Positions 18,803 through 27,460 of a stretch of 64,000 nt of DNA are shown here, piece after piece. The notes under the pieces are model-generated. The model was not told the DNA's origin, made no database searches, and saw only the letters and a list, made by a program, of their open reading frames with translations. Origin of the DNA: Anaerolineaceae bacterium (GTDB lineage: Bacteria; Chloroflexota; Anaerolineae; Anaerolineales; Villigracilaceae); NCBI GenBank assembly GCA_009772985.1, contig WOUS01000002.1, positions 62,001 through 126,000 of the forward strand, written 5' to 3'. The first letter of the stretch is position 1. Each line of letters starts with the position of its first letter. The position numbers were made by a program, and so were the translations under genes.

Positions 18803-19729
18803 ATGGCGCGATATCTGGTGATCATCAATCCGACCGCCGGGCGGGGTTTTGCCGGCCGGTCCATCCCGCTGATCGAGGCGGAACTCAGGAAACACAAACT
18901 GGATTACAAAGTCGTGCAGACCGAGCGTCCCTGGCACTCGGCGGAACTGGCCGAGCGCGGCGCGCAGGCCGGGTACGATGTGGTCGTGGCGGCCAGCGGC
19001 GACGGGACCGCCAACGAGGTGCTGAACGGGCTGATGCGGGCGAAGAAGGCCGGGCACACCAAAGCCGCCATGGGCATCATTGCCATCGGCACCGGCAACG
19101 ACTTTGCCTACGGCATGGGCATCCCCGGCGGGGTCGAGGTGGGCGTGAAGATCCTGGCGGAGGATTACCGCCGCCGCATGGACGTGGGCCTGCTCAAGGG
19201 CGGCGACTATCCGGACGGGCGCTATTTCGGCAACGGCGTGGGCATCGGCTTCGACGCCGCCACCGGGTTCGTGGCGGCCAAGATCCGCTGGATGCGCGGC
19301 CTGCTGCTCTATCTCATCGCGGCCATCGAGACCATCTTTATCTACTACAAACCGCCGACGGTCAAACTGGTCTACGATGACCAGGAACTGACCCAGCCAT
19401 CCCTGATGATCTCGATCATGAACGGGCGGCGCATGGGCGGCGGGTTCTACTTCGCCCCGAACGGCAACCCGGCGGACGGGACCTTCGACCTGTGCATCGC
19501 CGCGTCCGCCAGTCGGGCGCGTATCTTTGGCCTGATCCCGTATTTTATGAAAGGCACGCAGGCCACGCAAAAGGAAGTGAAGATGGCGCAGGCGCACAAA
19601 GTGACCGCGACGGCGCTCAAAGGCACGCTGCCGGTCCACTGCGACGGCGAGACGGTGGCCTTTGAGACCGGCGAAATTGCGGTCGAGATGCTCCCGCAGC
19701 AGATCGAGTTCGTCACCCAGAAGGCTTGA
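18803..19729 (+). CDS. Diacylglycerol/lipid kinase (YegS/DagK family)
   Basis: IINPTAGRGFAG, VVVAASGDGTANEVLNGLM, IGTGNDFAYGMGIP. Confidence 0.92.
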   Translation: MARYLVIINPTAGRGFAGRSIPLIEAELRKHKLDYKVVQTERPWHSAELAERGAQAGYDVVVAASGDGTANEVLNGLMRAKKAGHTKAAMGIIAIGTGNDFAYGMGIPGGVEVGVKILAEDYRRRMDVGLLKGGDYPDGRYFGNGVGIGFDAATGFVAAKIRWMRGLLLYLIAAIETIFIYYKPPTVKLVYDDQELTQPSLMISIMNGRRMGGGFYFAPNGNPADGTFDLCIAASASRARIFGLIPYFMKGTQATQKEVKMAQAHKVTATALKGTLPVHCDGETVAFETGEIAVEMLPQQIEFVTQKA

Positions 19730-20400
19730 ACCGCATCATCGGCTGGTTCCTGAACGTTGTCATCCGGCTGGGGACTTCCATTCTCTGCCGGATCGAACGC
19801 GCCCCGCTCGAGCAGGTTCCGAAACACGGAGCGTTGATCCTGGCGGTCAACCACATCGGCTCGCTCGAAGTCCCGCTGATGTTCGCCCACCTCCAGCCGC
19901 GCAAGTTGACCGGGCTGGCGAAGGTCGAGACGTGGGACAACAAGTTCATGGGCTGGCTGTTCACCCTGTGGGAGGCCATTCCCGTCCGGCGCGGCGAAGC
20001 GGACCTGGATGCCATCCGCCGCTGCCTGGACGTGCTCGCGGCCGGGAACATCCTGGCGCTCGCCCCGGAGGGGACGCGCTCCGGGCATGGCCGGCTCCTG
20101 CGCGCCGAGCCGGGGATCGCGCTGATTGCCCTGCGCTCCGGCGCGCCGATCCTGCCGCTGGTCCACTGGGGCGGGGAGAAGTTCTCCGCCAATCTTAAAC
20201 TCCGCAAGCGGACCGATTTCCACATCCGCGTCGGGAAGCAATTCCATCTCGACGCGGGCGGCGGGAAGGTGACGGGCGAGGTCCGGCAGGCGATGGCGGA
20301 CGAGATCATGTGCCAGATGGCGGCGCTGATGCCGGAGGAGTATCGCGGCGAGTACAGCGACACGTCGAAGGCAACGACGAAGTATTTGCGGTTCGATTGA
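19726..20400 (+). CDS. 1-acyl-sn-glycerol-3-phosphate acyltransferase (PlsC family)
   Basis: LILAVNHIGSLEVPLM, LAPEGTRSGHGRLLRAEPGIALIA; TTG start overlapping upstream stop. Confidence 0.88.
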   Translation: MNRIIGWFLNVVIRLGTSILCRIERAPLEQVPKHGALILAVNHIGSLEVPLMFAHLQPRKLTGLAKVETWDNKFMGWLFTLWEAIPVRRGEADLDAIRRCLDVLAAGNILALAPEGTRSGHGRLLRAEPGIALIALRSGAPILPLVHWGGEKFSANLKLRKRTDFHIRVGKQFHLDAGGGKVTGEVRQAMADEIMCQMAALMPEEYRGEYSDTSKATTKYLRFD

Positions 20401-20433
20401 TACCATATTCAGGAAAGCCAAAAAGGAGGCCGC

Positions 20434-20799
20434 ATGAACACCCCCAAAGACACCTACCAAAAACTGGACCGCGCCGCGCTTTGGCTGCTGGTTGGCGAAT
20501 TCGGCCTGGCCGGGTTGCTGCTGATCTTGACCATTGTGATGACGGTCGGCGGCCTGATCTCTTATGACTCCTACTACCTCGATTACGGCACGAGCGAGAT
20601 CATCGCGTTGGTCGTCGTGCTGGTTTATGGCCTGGCGTACCTGGGCAACCTGTCCATCGGCGTGCTGGGGTTGGCGCTCTCCGCGCTCGATGCTCGCGAG
20701 GGCTATCCCGGCACCGGCCATTTGATCAACTGGGTCTTCCTGTCGGCCACGCTGGTGATCGTGCTGTTCGTATTCGTGATGGTATTCTTGAGCATGTAG
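20434..20799 (+). CDS. Small integral membrane protein of unknown function
   Basis: 121-aa ORF, ~3 TM segments, good SD (AGGAGG). Confidence 0.6.
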   Translation: MNTPKDTYQKLDRAALWLLVGEFGLAGLLLILTIVMTVGGLISYDSYYLDYGTSEIIALVVVLVYGLAYLGNLSIGVLGLALSALDAREGYPGTGHLINWVFLSATLVIVLFVFVMVFLSM

Positions 20800-20813
20800 A
20801 AATCTGCCGGGCG

Positions 20814-21245
20814 TCAAAACTTGTAGAAATACAGATTTGTCTCCCACCGCTTGAATCCCATTTTTTGATACAGCCGGTTCGCCGCCTCCCGGCGCGGGCT
20901 GGAGGTCAGCGCCACCCCGTCCGCGCCGGATGCGCGGGCGAGGCGCAGGGCTTCACGCGTCAGCGCTTCGCCGATGCCGAGGCCGCGCGCCGACTCGTCC
21001 ACGACCACGTCTTCGAGCCGGGCGCGGATGCCGGTCGGGACGCGGTACACGATCAGCGCGGCCGCGCCGACGATGGGACCGTCGTCCGGATGGCGGGCGA
21101 TGAGCAGGATGGTGCCGGGGGAGGCGGCCAGCGCGTCCACGTCCGCGCGGGTGGGGGGCGGATGGTTGGCGGTCAGTTGCGGGACGAGATGCTGGAAAGC
21201 GCGGAACAGGTCATCGGTCCCGGCGGCGATGCGTTCGATTTTCAT
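20814..21245 (-). CDS. GNAT-family N-acetyltransferase
   Basis: LEDVVVDESARGLGIGEALTREALRLARASGADGVALTS. Confidence 0.85.
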   Translation of the reverse strand: MKIERIAAGTDDLFRAFQHLVPQLTANHPPPTRADVDALAASPGTILLIARHPDDGPIVGAAALIVYRVPTGIRARLEDVVVDESARGLGIGEALTREALRLARASGADGVALTSSPRREAANRLYQKMGFKRWETNLYFYKF

Positions 21246-21410
21246 GGTCGGGATTATAGCATGTGAGATTTCCAAATCGCTCTCGCGGGATTTGTAATCC
21301 CGCAGGCGGGGATTGCAAATCCCCGCCGAACAAAAAAAACGGAGGGAGATTGCAGATCCCCGCCGAGCAAAGATGCAGCATGTGGTAGAATGTCGCCGCC
21401 TGGAGCAAGA

Positions 21411-22115
21411 ATGAAACGATACCGTTATCTCGACCTGATCATGGCCGCCTTCATCACGGTGCTGATCGTCAGCAACATCGCCTCGTCCGCCAAGATCGTG
21501 GACTGGGGGTTCAGCATTTTCGGCATCCGCATGGCGTTCGACGCCGGGACGCTGCTGTTCCCGCTCAGTTACATCTTCGGCGACATCCTGACCGAAGTGT
21601 ACGGCTACAAGGCTTCGCGGCGCGTCATCTGGGCCGGGTTTGCCTGCCTGGCGTTGAGCGCGGGCGTGTTCGCGCTGGTGCGCGTCCTGCCGGGCGAGTC
21701 CCAGTGGCAGCAGTATGCCGGGGACGCGGCCTACTTTGCCATTTTAGGCGGGATGGCCAGCGGGGGGATCGTGCTGGCCAGTTTGGCCGGCTACTGGTCG
21801 GGGGAATTCACCAACTCGTTCACGCTGGCGAAGATGAAAATCCTGACCGGGGGCCGCTGGCTGTGGATGCGGACGATTGGCAGCACCATCGTTGGTCAAC
21901 TGGTGGATACGGTCGTGTTTGTGGTCATCGCGTCGCTGTTCCGCGTTTTCCCCTGGGAGTTGTTCCTGACGCTGACGCTCACGAATTACGTTTTCAAGGT
22001 GGGCGTGGAGACGTTGATGACGCCGGTCACGTATGCGGTGGTCGCCGCATTGAAATATGCCGAGGAAGAGGATTATTACGACCGGGGGACGGATTTCAAT
22101 CCGTTTCAGGTCTGA
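21411..22115 (+). CDS. Queuosine precursor transporter (YhhQ/QPTR family)
   Basis: VSNIASSAKIVDWG..FDAGTLLFPLSYIFGDILTEVYGYKASRRVIW; FTNSFTLAKMK..GSTIVGQLVDTVVFV. Confidence 0.9.
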   Translation: MKRYRYLDLIMAAFITVLIVSNIASSAKIVDWGFSIFGIRMAFDAGTLLFPLSYIFGDILTEVYGYKASRRVIWAGFACLALSAGVFALVRVLPGESQWQQYAGDAAYFAILGGMASGGIVLASLAGYWSGEFTNSFTLAKMKILTGGRWLWMRTIGSTIVGQLVDTVVFVVIASLFRVFPWELFLTLTLTNYVFKVGVETLMTPVTYAVVAALKYAEEEDYYDRGTDFNPFQV

Positions 22116-22142
22116 CAGGTCGAATAGGTCGCCCAGAATTTG

Positions 22143-22176
22143 ACGAGCCTGGCAATAAACGCCAGGCTCGTGGTTT
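22143..22176 (+). terminator. Rho-independent terminator
   Basis: ACGAGCCTGGC-aataaac-GCCAGGCTCGT-GGTTTTG. Confidence 0.8.
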
Positions 22177-22200
22177 TGCTTTGGGGAACTTTCTATTGCG

Positions 22201-23826
22201 CTACTTTACATCCACCAGAACGGCGCGGACGATGAGCCGCTTGTCGTACTGCCCGGTGGCATCGTTGTAGGATTTGCAGGTCAGCAGGGTGAGCCAGGCC
22301 GCTTCCTCGTGCTTCAAGGCAGAGTTGATGTTGTTCGGCGCAATCGTCCTGACCGAACGCACTTCGTAGGTGTATTCCGCTCCAAAGGCCCGGATGATGA
22401 TCTTGTCTCCCCAGCGCAAGTTGCCGAGGTTGATGAACGGCCCGGGCTGGTTGGAGGCATTCCACACGTGGCTGGTGAGCACACTGTTGCCCGCGTGGGA
22501 CGGGAACGCGGTTCCCTGCAGCCAGCCGGCCTGGTTGGAGAGCCAGGAAACATCCCAATTCCCTCCGGTGACGGGGACGCCAACAATGGGCATCTTCAAG
22601 CCGAGGCTGGGAATTTCAAGCGTCAGGTCGGTATTGCTGTAGGCGGAAGCAGCCGGCTGGACCGGCAGCATGGTGACCTGGCCCGGAGCAAAGCCGGTCG
22701 CAGGCAGGGCGGCGGGAATGGGAGCGGGGGTGCAATTCAGGAGTTCGCCGCTGTAGACGCTGACGCGGATCACGCCGCCGGCCGCATCCTGGTAGGCAAC
22801 CACAATATCATAATTGGACGGGTTGATGGCGACACTCTGGTTCTGGGAAGCGCCGGTGTTGACAGCGCCGGCAAAGGTGGCAGCCAGATCCTGGCTGGCG
22901 CGATAGTGGACCTGACCGCCAGTGGTGTAACTGTCCAAGACATTCCCACATGGATCGGCAGCCAGGGAGCGTCCCTGAAACGTATCAACGTTTCCAAATG
23001 TCAACGATGTTATAGCGCTGGTGTCCAGGTTGATCTGGTATGCCTGAGTGGTCTGCCCGCTGACGTACACAAAGCGCCCGGCGGTGCTGAATGAAGCAGC
23101 GGTGGTGGAGTAGAAGATGTTGCCTGCCAAGTTGACGACAGCGCCGAAGGTGGCGCCGTGATTGGTGCTGACCGTGTATTTCAAAGCGGGGTCATCGGCA
23201 ATGACGAACACATCTCCGCTGGCGGGGTCCACGTGCACATCGGCAAATGCCTGCCCGCCAAGCCCGGTGGAGTTGATGGAAAAAGCCCCGACGCCGTTGG
23301 CGCTGTTCACCAGCAGGTTGGCGCCGTCCTGGGGCACGAGATAGACATACGGGGGATCGGTGGCAATGTGAACATTGGTGGATCCGATGGCTGCCGCAAT
23401 TGCCGGGGCGGAAAAGGTCTGGCCGTTATTGGTGCTGCGGCTGATTATGACGCCGGGCGCATCCACATAGGCCACATAGACGACGCCGTTGCTGTCCACG
23501 GCGACTTCAACGATTTGATTGGATACCGTGATCTGCACACTCGGCTGGAAGGTGGCGCCCCGGTCCAGACTGCGCGCCACCCGGATGCCGCTTGGGCCGT
23601 GATAAGCGACGTAGATGATCCCGGTGGGGGATACGGCCACTGTCCGGCTGGTATTGGGATTGGTGATTAAGGAACCGGCCGTATCGCTGGCCTGCACCGC
23701 CGTATAAAGGGGGGCGGCTGCGGGGCCGGCAAGAACGCGCGCGGGGGCGCCGGTCAGCAGCAGGGATGCCAGCAGGAACGCAAGGACCGTGACATGTATT
23801 GCCCGGGATGGAATATTCGATTTCAT
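22201..23826 (-). CDS. Secreted BNR/sialidase-like beta-propeller with C-terminal sortase domain
   Basis: Signal peptide MKSNIPSRAIHVTVLAFLLASLLLTG; repeated SxDxGxTF-like motifs; C-term sortase: NSVLTSHVWN...GDKIIIRAFGAEYTYEVRSV...LTLLTCKSYND..YDKRLIVRAVLV. Confidence 0.8.
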   Translation of the reverse strand: MKSNIPSRAIHVTVLAFLLASLLLTGAPARVLAGPAAAPLYTAVQASDTAGSLITNPNTSRTVAVSPTGIIYVAYHGPSGIRVARSLDRGATFQPSVQITVSNQIVEVAVDSNGVVYVAYVDAPGVIISRSTNNGQTFSAPAIAAAIGSTNVHIATDPPYVYLVPQDGANLLVNSANGVGAFSINSTGLGGQAFADVHVDPASGDVFVIADDPALKYTVSTNHGATFGAVVNLAGNIFYSTTAASFSTAGRFVYVSGQTTQAYQINLDTSAITSLTFGNVDTFQGRSLAADPCGNVLDSYTTGGQVHYRASQDLAATFAGAVNTGASQNQSVAINPSNYDIVVAYQDAAGGVIRVSVYSGELLNCTPAPIPAALPATGFAPGQVTMLPVQPAASAYSNTDLTLEIPSLGLKMPIVGVPVTGGNWDVSWLSNQAGWLQGTAFPSHAGNSVLTSHVWNASNQPGPFINLGNLRWGDKIIIRAFGAEYTYEVRSVRTIAPNNINSALKHEEAAWLTLLTCKSYNDATGQYDKRLIVRAVLVDVK

Positions 23827-23956
23827 TGCTTTCTCCTCTTGAGAATGATGGGACATGAACATTTGCAACGGCGTGATTAATATTGGCCTTATTATAGGAA
23901 AAAGAGGCGATGTGGTCAAGTGATTTCAGGCACTTGTTTCACGGTTTTCACAAAGT

Positions 23957-24078
23957 CGCGTGTCGTTGCGAGGAGGGCGTTCCCCTGCCCCCGATCTGTG
24001 GGGGTTGCCCGATGAAGCAGTCTCCTCGCAGGCTGGGAGATTGCTTCACCGCCTTCGGCGGTTCGCAATGACACAATA
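23957..24078. repeat. GTCRTTGCGAG...CGCAATGACA palindromic interspersed repeat (copy 1)
   Basis: gtcgttgcgagg...gaagcagtctcc...ggagattgcttca...gttcgcaatgacac. Confidence 0.65.
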
Positions 24079-24084
24079 ATCCTG

Positions 24085-24118
24085 GAGCGCTGATTGCTAA
24101 CCGCTAATTGCTGCTCTT
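24085..24118. repeat. Degenerate heptamer repeat, locus B
   Basis: gagcgct gattgct aaccgct aattgct gctctta. Confidence 0.6.
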
Positions 24119-25454
24119 ACGCCACTTCCAGATAGCGTTCCACTTCCCAATCCGTGACGTGGATGCGGAACTCGTCCCACTCGGCCCACTTGGCGCGGAC
24201 GAAGGCCTCGTAGATGGTGTCGCCCAGCGCGGCTTTCAGCACCTCATCCCGGTCCAGTTCGACTAGCGCCTCGGCCAGCGAGCCGGGCAGTTCGCCCACG
24301 CCCATCTTGCGGCGTTCTTCCGCGTCGAGGTGGTACAGGTTGATGTTGTTCAGCGGAGCGGGCGGGGTCATTTTGTTGTCAATCCCGTCCAGCGCGGCAG
24401 ACAGGATGGCCGCGAAGGCCAGGTACGGATTGGCCGACGGGTCGGGGAAGCGCAGTTCGGCGCGGGCGGCCTTGTCGCGGCCTTCGGTGTAACGCGGGAT
24501 GCGGATGAGCGCCGAACGGTTGGTCTGCGCCCAGCCGATGTAGACGGGGGCTTCGTAGCCCGGCACCAGCCGCTTGTACGAGTTGACGGTCGGGGCGACG
24601 ATGGCGGCCAGGGCGCGGGCGTGCGCCAGTTGACCGGCGATGAACCCGTAGGCGAGTTTCGAAAGATGGAACTCGTCCTTTTCATCGTGGAACAGGTTGC
24701 TGCCTTTGGCGTCGAACAAAGACTGATGGCAGTGCATCCCGGAGCCGTTGATGCCGAAGACCGGCTTGGGCATGAACGAAGCCACCAGGTCGTGCTTGGC
24801 GGCGATGGCCTTGACCGTGTACTTGAGCGTCAGCACGTTGTCGGCGGTGCGCAGGGCGTCCGCAAAGCGGAAGTCAATCTCGTGCTGGCCGAGCGCCACT
24901 TCGTGGTGGCCGATTTCCACTTCCAGGCCCATGCCGGAGAGTGCGTCCATCAGTTCTGTGCGGACGCGCACCGCCTCGTCGTCGGCGGAAAAATCGAAGT
25001 AGCCGCCCACGTCGTGCGGGACCGGGTGGATGCCCTCGCCGCCGTTGCGGCGGAAGAGGAAGAACTCGGGTTCGGGGCCTACGTTGTAGGTCCAGCCCCG
25101 CTCCGCCACGTTTGCAAGGGCGCGCTTCAAGACGCCGCGCGGGTCGCCCTCGAACGGTTTCCCGTCTGGCGTGTAGATGTCGCAGAAGACGCGGGCGCGG
25201 CGCGATTCGGCGGGCGACCAGGGCAGGACGGCATAGGTGGCAGGGTCAATCACCAGGCGCATGTCGCTTTCCTGGATGCGGGCAAAGCCCTCCACCGACG
25301 AGCCATCGAACCAGACGCCGTCTTCCAGCGCGACCTCCAGCCGGTCAATCGGCGCGTCCACGCTTTTGACCGCGCCGGTCACGTCGGTGAACTGGTAGGA
25401 AATGAACTTGACGTGGTCTTCTTTTACGCGGGCGAGCAATTCCTTTGGATTCAT
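24117..25454 (-). CDS. glnA: Glutamine synthetase
   Basis: WFDGSSVEGFARIQESDM, GPEPEFFLFR, NGSGMHCHQSLFD, NRSALIRIPRY. Confidence 0.95.
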   Translation of the reverse strand: MNPKELLARVKEDHVKFISYQFTDVTGAVKSVDAPIDRLEVALEDGVWFDGSSVEGFARIQESDMRLVIDPATYAVLPWSPAESRRARVFCDIYTPDGKPFEGDPRGVLKRALANVAERGWTYNVGPEPEFFLFRRNGGEGIHPVPHDVGGYFDFSADDEAVRVRTELMDALSGMGLEVEIGHHEVALGQHEIDFRFADALRTADNVLTLKYTVKAIAAKHDLVASFMPKPVFGINGSGMHCHQSLFDAKGSNLFHDEKDEFHLSKLAYGFIAGQLAHARALAAIVAPTVNSYKRLVPGYEAPVYIGWAQTNRSALIRIPRYTEGRDKAARAELRFPDPSANPYLAFAAILSAALDGIDNKMTPPAPLNNINLYHLDAEERRKMGVGELPGSLAEALVELDRDEVLKAALGDTIYEAFVRAKWAEWDEFRIHVTDWEVERYLEVA

Positions 25455-25468
25455 TTTTTCTCCTTTTG

Positions 25469-26398
25469 CTATTCAGCAGCCGGTGATGTGGTTTCGTCTT
25501 GTTGGATGATTTTTGACTGTCTGGACGTATTGATGAGAACGACCGAACTGATGATGACCAGCGCGGCGGCGAGGGTGCGGGCATCCAGGACCTCGCGCCC
25601 GATCCACGCGCCGAGCAGGATCGCCACGACCGGGTTGACGTAGGCGTAGGTGGCGACGAGCGAGACCGGGGCATGGTGCAGCAGCCAGGTGTAGGCGACG
25701 AATCCCATCATGGATCCGAACACAACCAGGTATGCCAGCGCGATCCAGGACTGGGGCGTGATGGCCGAAAAATGTACGGCCTGCCATTCCCCGGCCAGCG
25801 TGCCGGCGAGATATAGCCCGATCCCGCCGCACAGCATCTCCATGCCGGTGCCCATCAGGGACGAGGCGGGCAGGTCGGCGGTCCGGCTGTAGACCGAGCC
25901 GATGGACCAGAGCAGGGCGGCCAGGAGCAGCGCGCCGACTGCCAGCGGGGCGAACTGCATCCCTTTCCCGCTCAGTTCCGACGGTCCGACCAGCAGCGCA
26001 ATCCCGCCGAAGCCGGTCGCCAGCCCGAGGATGGACTGCCAGCCGGGCTTGACCCCGCCGCGCCGGAGCGCCTCGACGACGACCATGAAGAGCGGCACCG
26101 CGCCGATGAGCAGCGCGGCGATCCCGGAGTCCACGTGCTGTTCGGCCCACGAGACCAGCCCGTTCCCGCCGAGCAGGAGCAGCAGGCCGACGACCGCCGC
26201 GGAGCGCCACTGGCGCGCGGTTGGGAGCGGGTCCCCGGCGAGACGCCGCCAGGCGAGGAGGACCGCCCCGGAGATGAGGAAACGCGTCCCGGCCATCAGG
26301 AACGGCGGGATGGTCTCGACCGCCAGGCGGATGGCGAGGTAGGTCGAGCCCCAGATGACGTAAATGGCGATCAAGGCAATCCAGATTTTTGTTTTCAT
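25469..26398 (-). CDS. EamA/DMT-family transporter
   Basis: YVIWGSTYLAIRLAVETIPPFLMAGTRFLISG; SLVATYAYVNPVVAILLGAWIGRE. Confidence 0.93.
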   Translation of the reverse strand: MKTKIWIALIAIYVIWGSTYLAIRLAVETIPPFLMAGTRFLISGAVLLAWRRLAGDPLPTARQWRSAAVVGLLLLLGGNGLVSWAEQHVDSGIAALLIGAVPLFMVVVEALRRGGVKPGWQSILGLATGFGGIALLVGPSELSGKGMQFAPLAVGALLLAALLWSIGSVYSRTADLPASSLMGTGMEMLCGGIGLYLAGTLAGEWQAVHFSAITPQSWIALAYLVVFGSMMGFVAYTWLLHHAPVSLVATYAYVNPVVAILLGAWIGREVLDARTLAAALVIISSVVLINTSRQSKIIQQDETTSPAAE

Positions 26399-26410
26399 GG
26401 CTCCTATCAT

Positions 26411-26438
26411 AAAACAAAAAGACACGCCGGGGCGTGCC
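26411..26438 (-). terminator. Intrinsic terminator ending 12 nt before the EamA start codon
   Basis: Minus strand GGCACGC-CCCG-GCGTGTC-TTTTTGTTTT. Confidence 0.75.
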
Positions 26439-26591
26439 TTTGATACAGCAAAATATCAGGCTGGCTGCCCTTCCGCATTGCAGACCGGCGAATCGTTCCG
26501 CCGGGACCCTGCGCCTGCTTTTCGACCGTCCGTTGGCCCCCGGTGTTCGGGGGTTGCCGGGCGGGTTTGTGCGTGCGCTTTTTTGGAAGGG

Positions 26592-26615
26592 AAAAAGGAG
26601 CCTGGATCTGGCTCC
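26592..26615 (-). terminator. Intrinsic terminator with no upstream ORF
   Basis: Minus strand GGAGCC-AGATCCA-GGCTCC-TTTTT. Confidence 0.7.
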
Positions 26616-26762
26616 GGAGGCATCCGCTGATCAATCCGATTTTCGGACCCCTCCCCGGCCCTCCCCTGAAGGGAAGGGGAAAAGTCCTTAGCGCGTCCCT
26701 CGCGGGACAGAACCTCCACCTCGTCGCCCTGTCCATCGAGACAGACAGGGTTCAGCCGCTAT
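26616..26762 (-). ncRNA. Candidate glmS-ribozyme-like RNA (partial/degenerate)
   Basis: Minus strand has AGCGGCUGAAC, then a P2-like stem CCCUGUC/GACAGGG, then GACGAGGUGGAGGUU and later GCGGAUGCCUCC; matches remembered glmS ribozyme core segments, but the middle holds a ~80-nt insertion. Confidence 0.3.
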
Positions 26763-26782
26763 TTTCCTGATATTCAGTTATT

Positions 26783-26958
26783 AAAAATACCCCGCTCGTG
26801 CCGTGTGCTGCAAGGTTCTGAACCTGCTTTCGCAGGTTAGGTCCGCCCCGGCACCTCCGCCTTGGCTCGGGCCTATCGCGTAATGCGCCGTGAGATGGGA
26901 CCTTTTGTGAGGGTGTTGGTTCAGGACGGTGGATGCAGCATCGCGAGCACAGCAGGGC
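26783..26958 (-). ncRNA. Structured non-coding RNA, 6S-like rod (candidate)
   Basis: CCCUGCU-GUGCU..UGCUGCA pairs with UGCAGCA..AGCGGGG near the two ends; internal GNRA hairpin AACCUGC-GAAA-GCAGGUU; inner stem AGGUCC/GGACCU; -10 TATAAA at 26965-26970; 3' AUUUUU. Confidence 0.4.
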
Positions 26959-27033
26959 ATTTGTTTTATACCATAGAGTCAAGGGCAGTGGTAGGGAAAA
27001 ATTAACAGGAGCGGCTAACTGTTAGGTTTTCGC

Positions 27034-27082
27034 GGTTGGCTGTTAGCGGTTGGCTATTGGCGATTGGCTTTTAGCCGTTGGA
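27034..27082. repeat. Degenerate heptamer repeat, locus C
   Basis: ggttggc tgttagc ggttggc tattggc gattggc ttttagc cgttgga. Confidence 0.8.
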
Positions 27083-27416
27083 TGAGGGCGTTGAGCATTT
27101 TGCGGATTTCGATAAGGTTGCCGGCCAGGTCGTTGTGAGCCTCGTTATTGAGGTAGTTCAAGTCATGTGCGAGCAGGAGCAGGTATTCCAGTTCGCTGGA
27201 AGATCCCATTGCGATCTGGAGATAACGGCCAAAATCGGCGTCGCCGCTCTTTCCGCAGCCTTCTGCTATGTTGGCCGGGACCGAAACAGCGGCGCGTTGA
27301 ATCTGGTTGGTCAGGCTGTAAAGTTCCTGGCGTGGGAAGCCTTCCGTGGCTTTGTAAATCGCCAACGTCAAGGCGTGTGCCTTCTCCCACACCTTCAACT
27401 CGCGAAAATCCTTCAT
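27054..27416 (-). CDS. Four-helix-bundle protein (23S rRNA intervening-sequence protein family)
   Basis: MKDFRELKVWEKAHALTLAIYKATEGFPRQELYSLTNQIQRAAVSVPANIAEGCGK. Confidence 0.92.
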   Translation of the reverse strand: MKDFRELKVWEKAHALTLAIYKATEGFPRQELYSLTNQIQRAAVSVPANIAEGCGKSGDADFGRYLQIAMGSSSELEYLLLLAHDLNYLNNEAHNDLAGNLIEIRKMLNALIQRLKANRQ

Positions 27417-27427
27417 GCGTCCTCTTT

Positions 27428-27460
27428 CGCTAATCGCTAATTGCCAACCGCTAATCGCTA
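27428..27460. repeat. Degenerate heptamer repeat, locus D
   Basis: ctaatcg ctaattg ccaaccg ctaatcg ctatgga. Confidence 0.7.

Noticed and set aside
26540-26570. SAM-I riboswitch-like word GCCCGGCAACC on the minus strand
   Set aside because: The other SAM-I core elements are not in proper order or distance; likely coincidence within a GC-rich hairpin
26976-26983. TTGACT as -35 box for the 6S-like RNA
   Set aside because: Only 6 nt separate it from the TATAAA -10, so it cannot be a sigma70 -35
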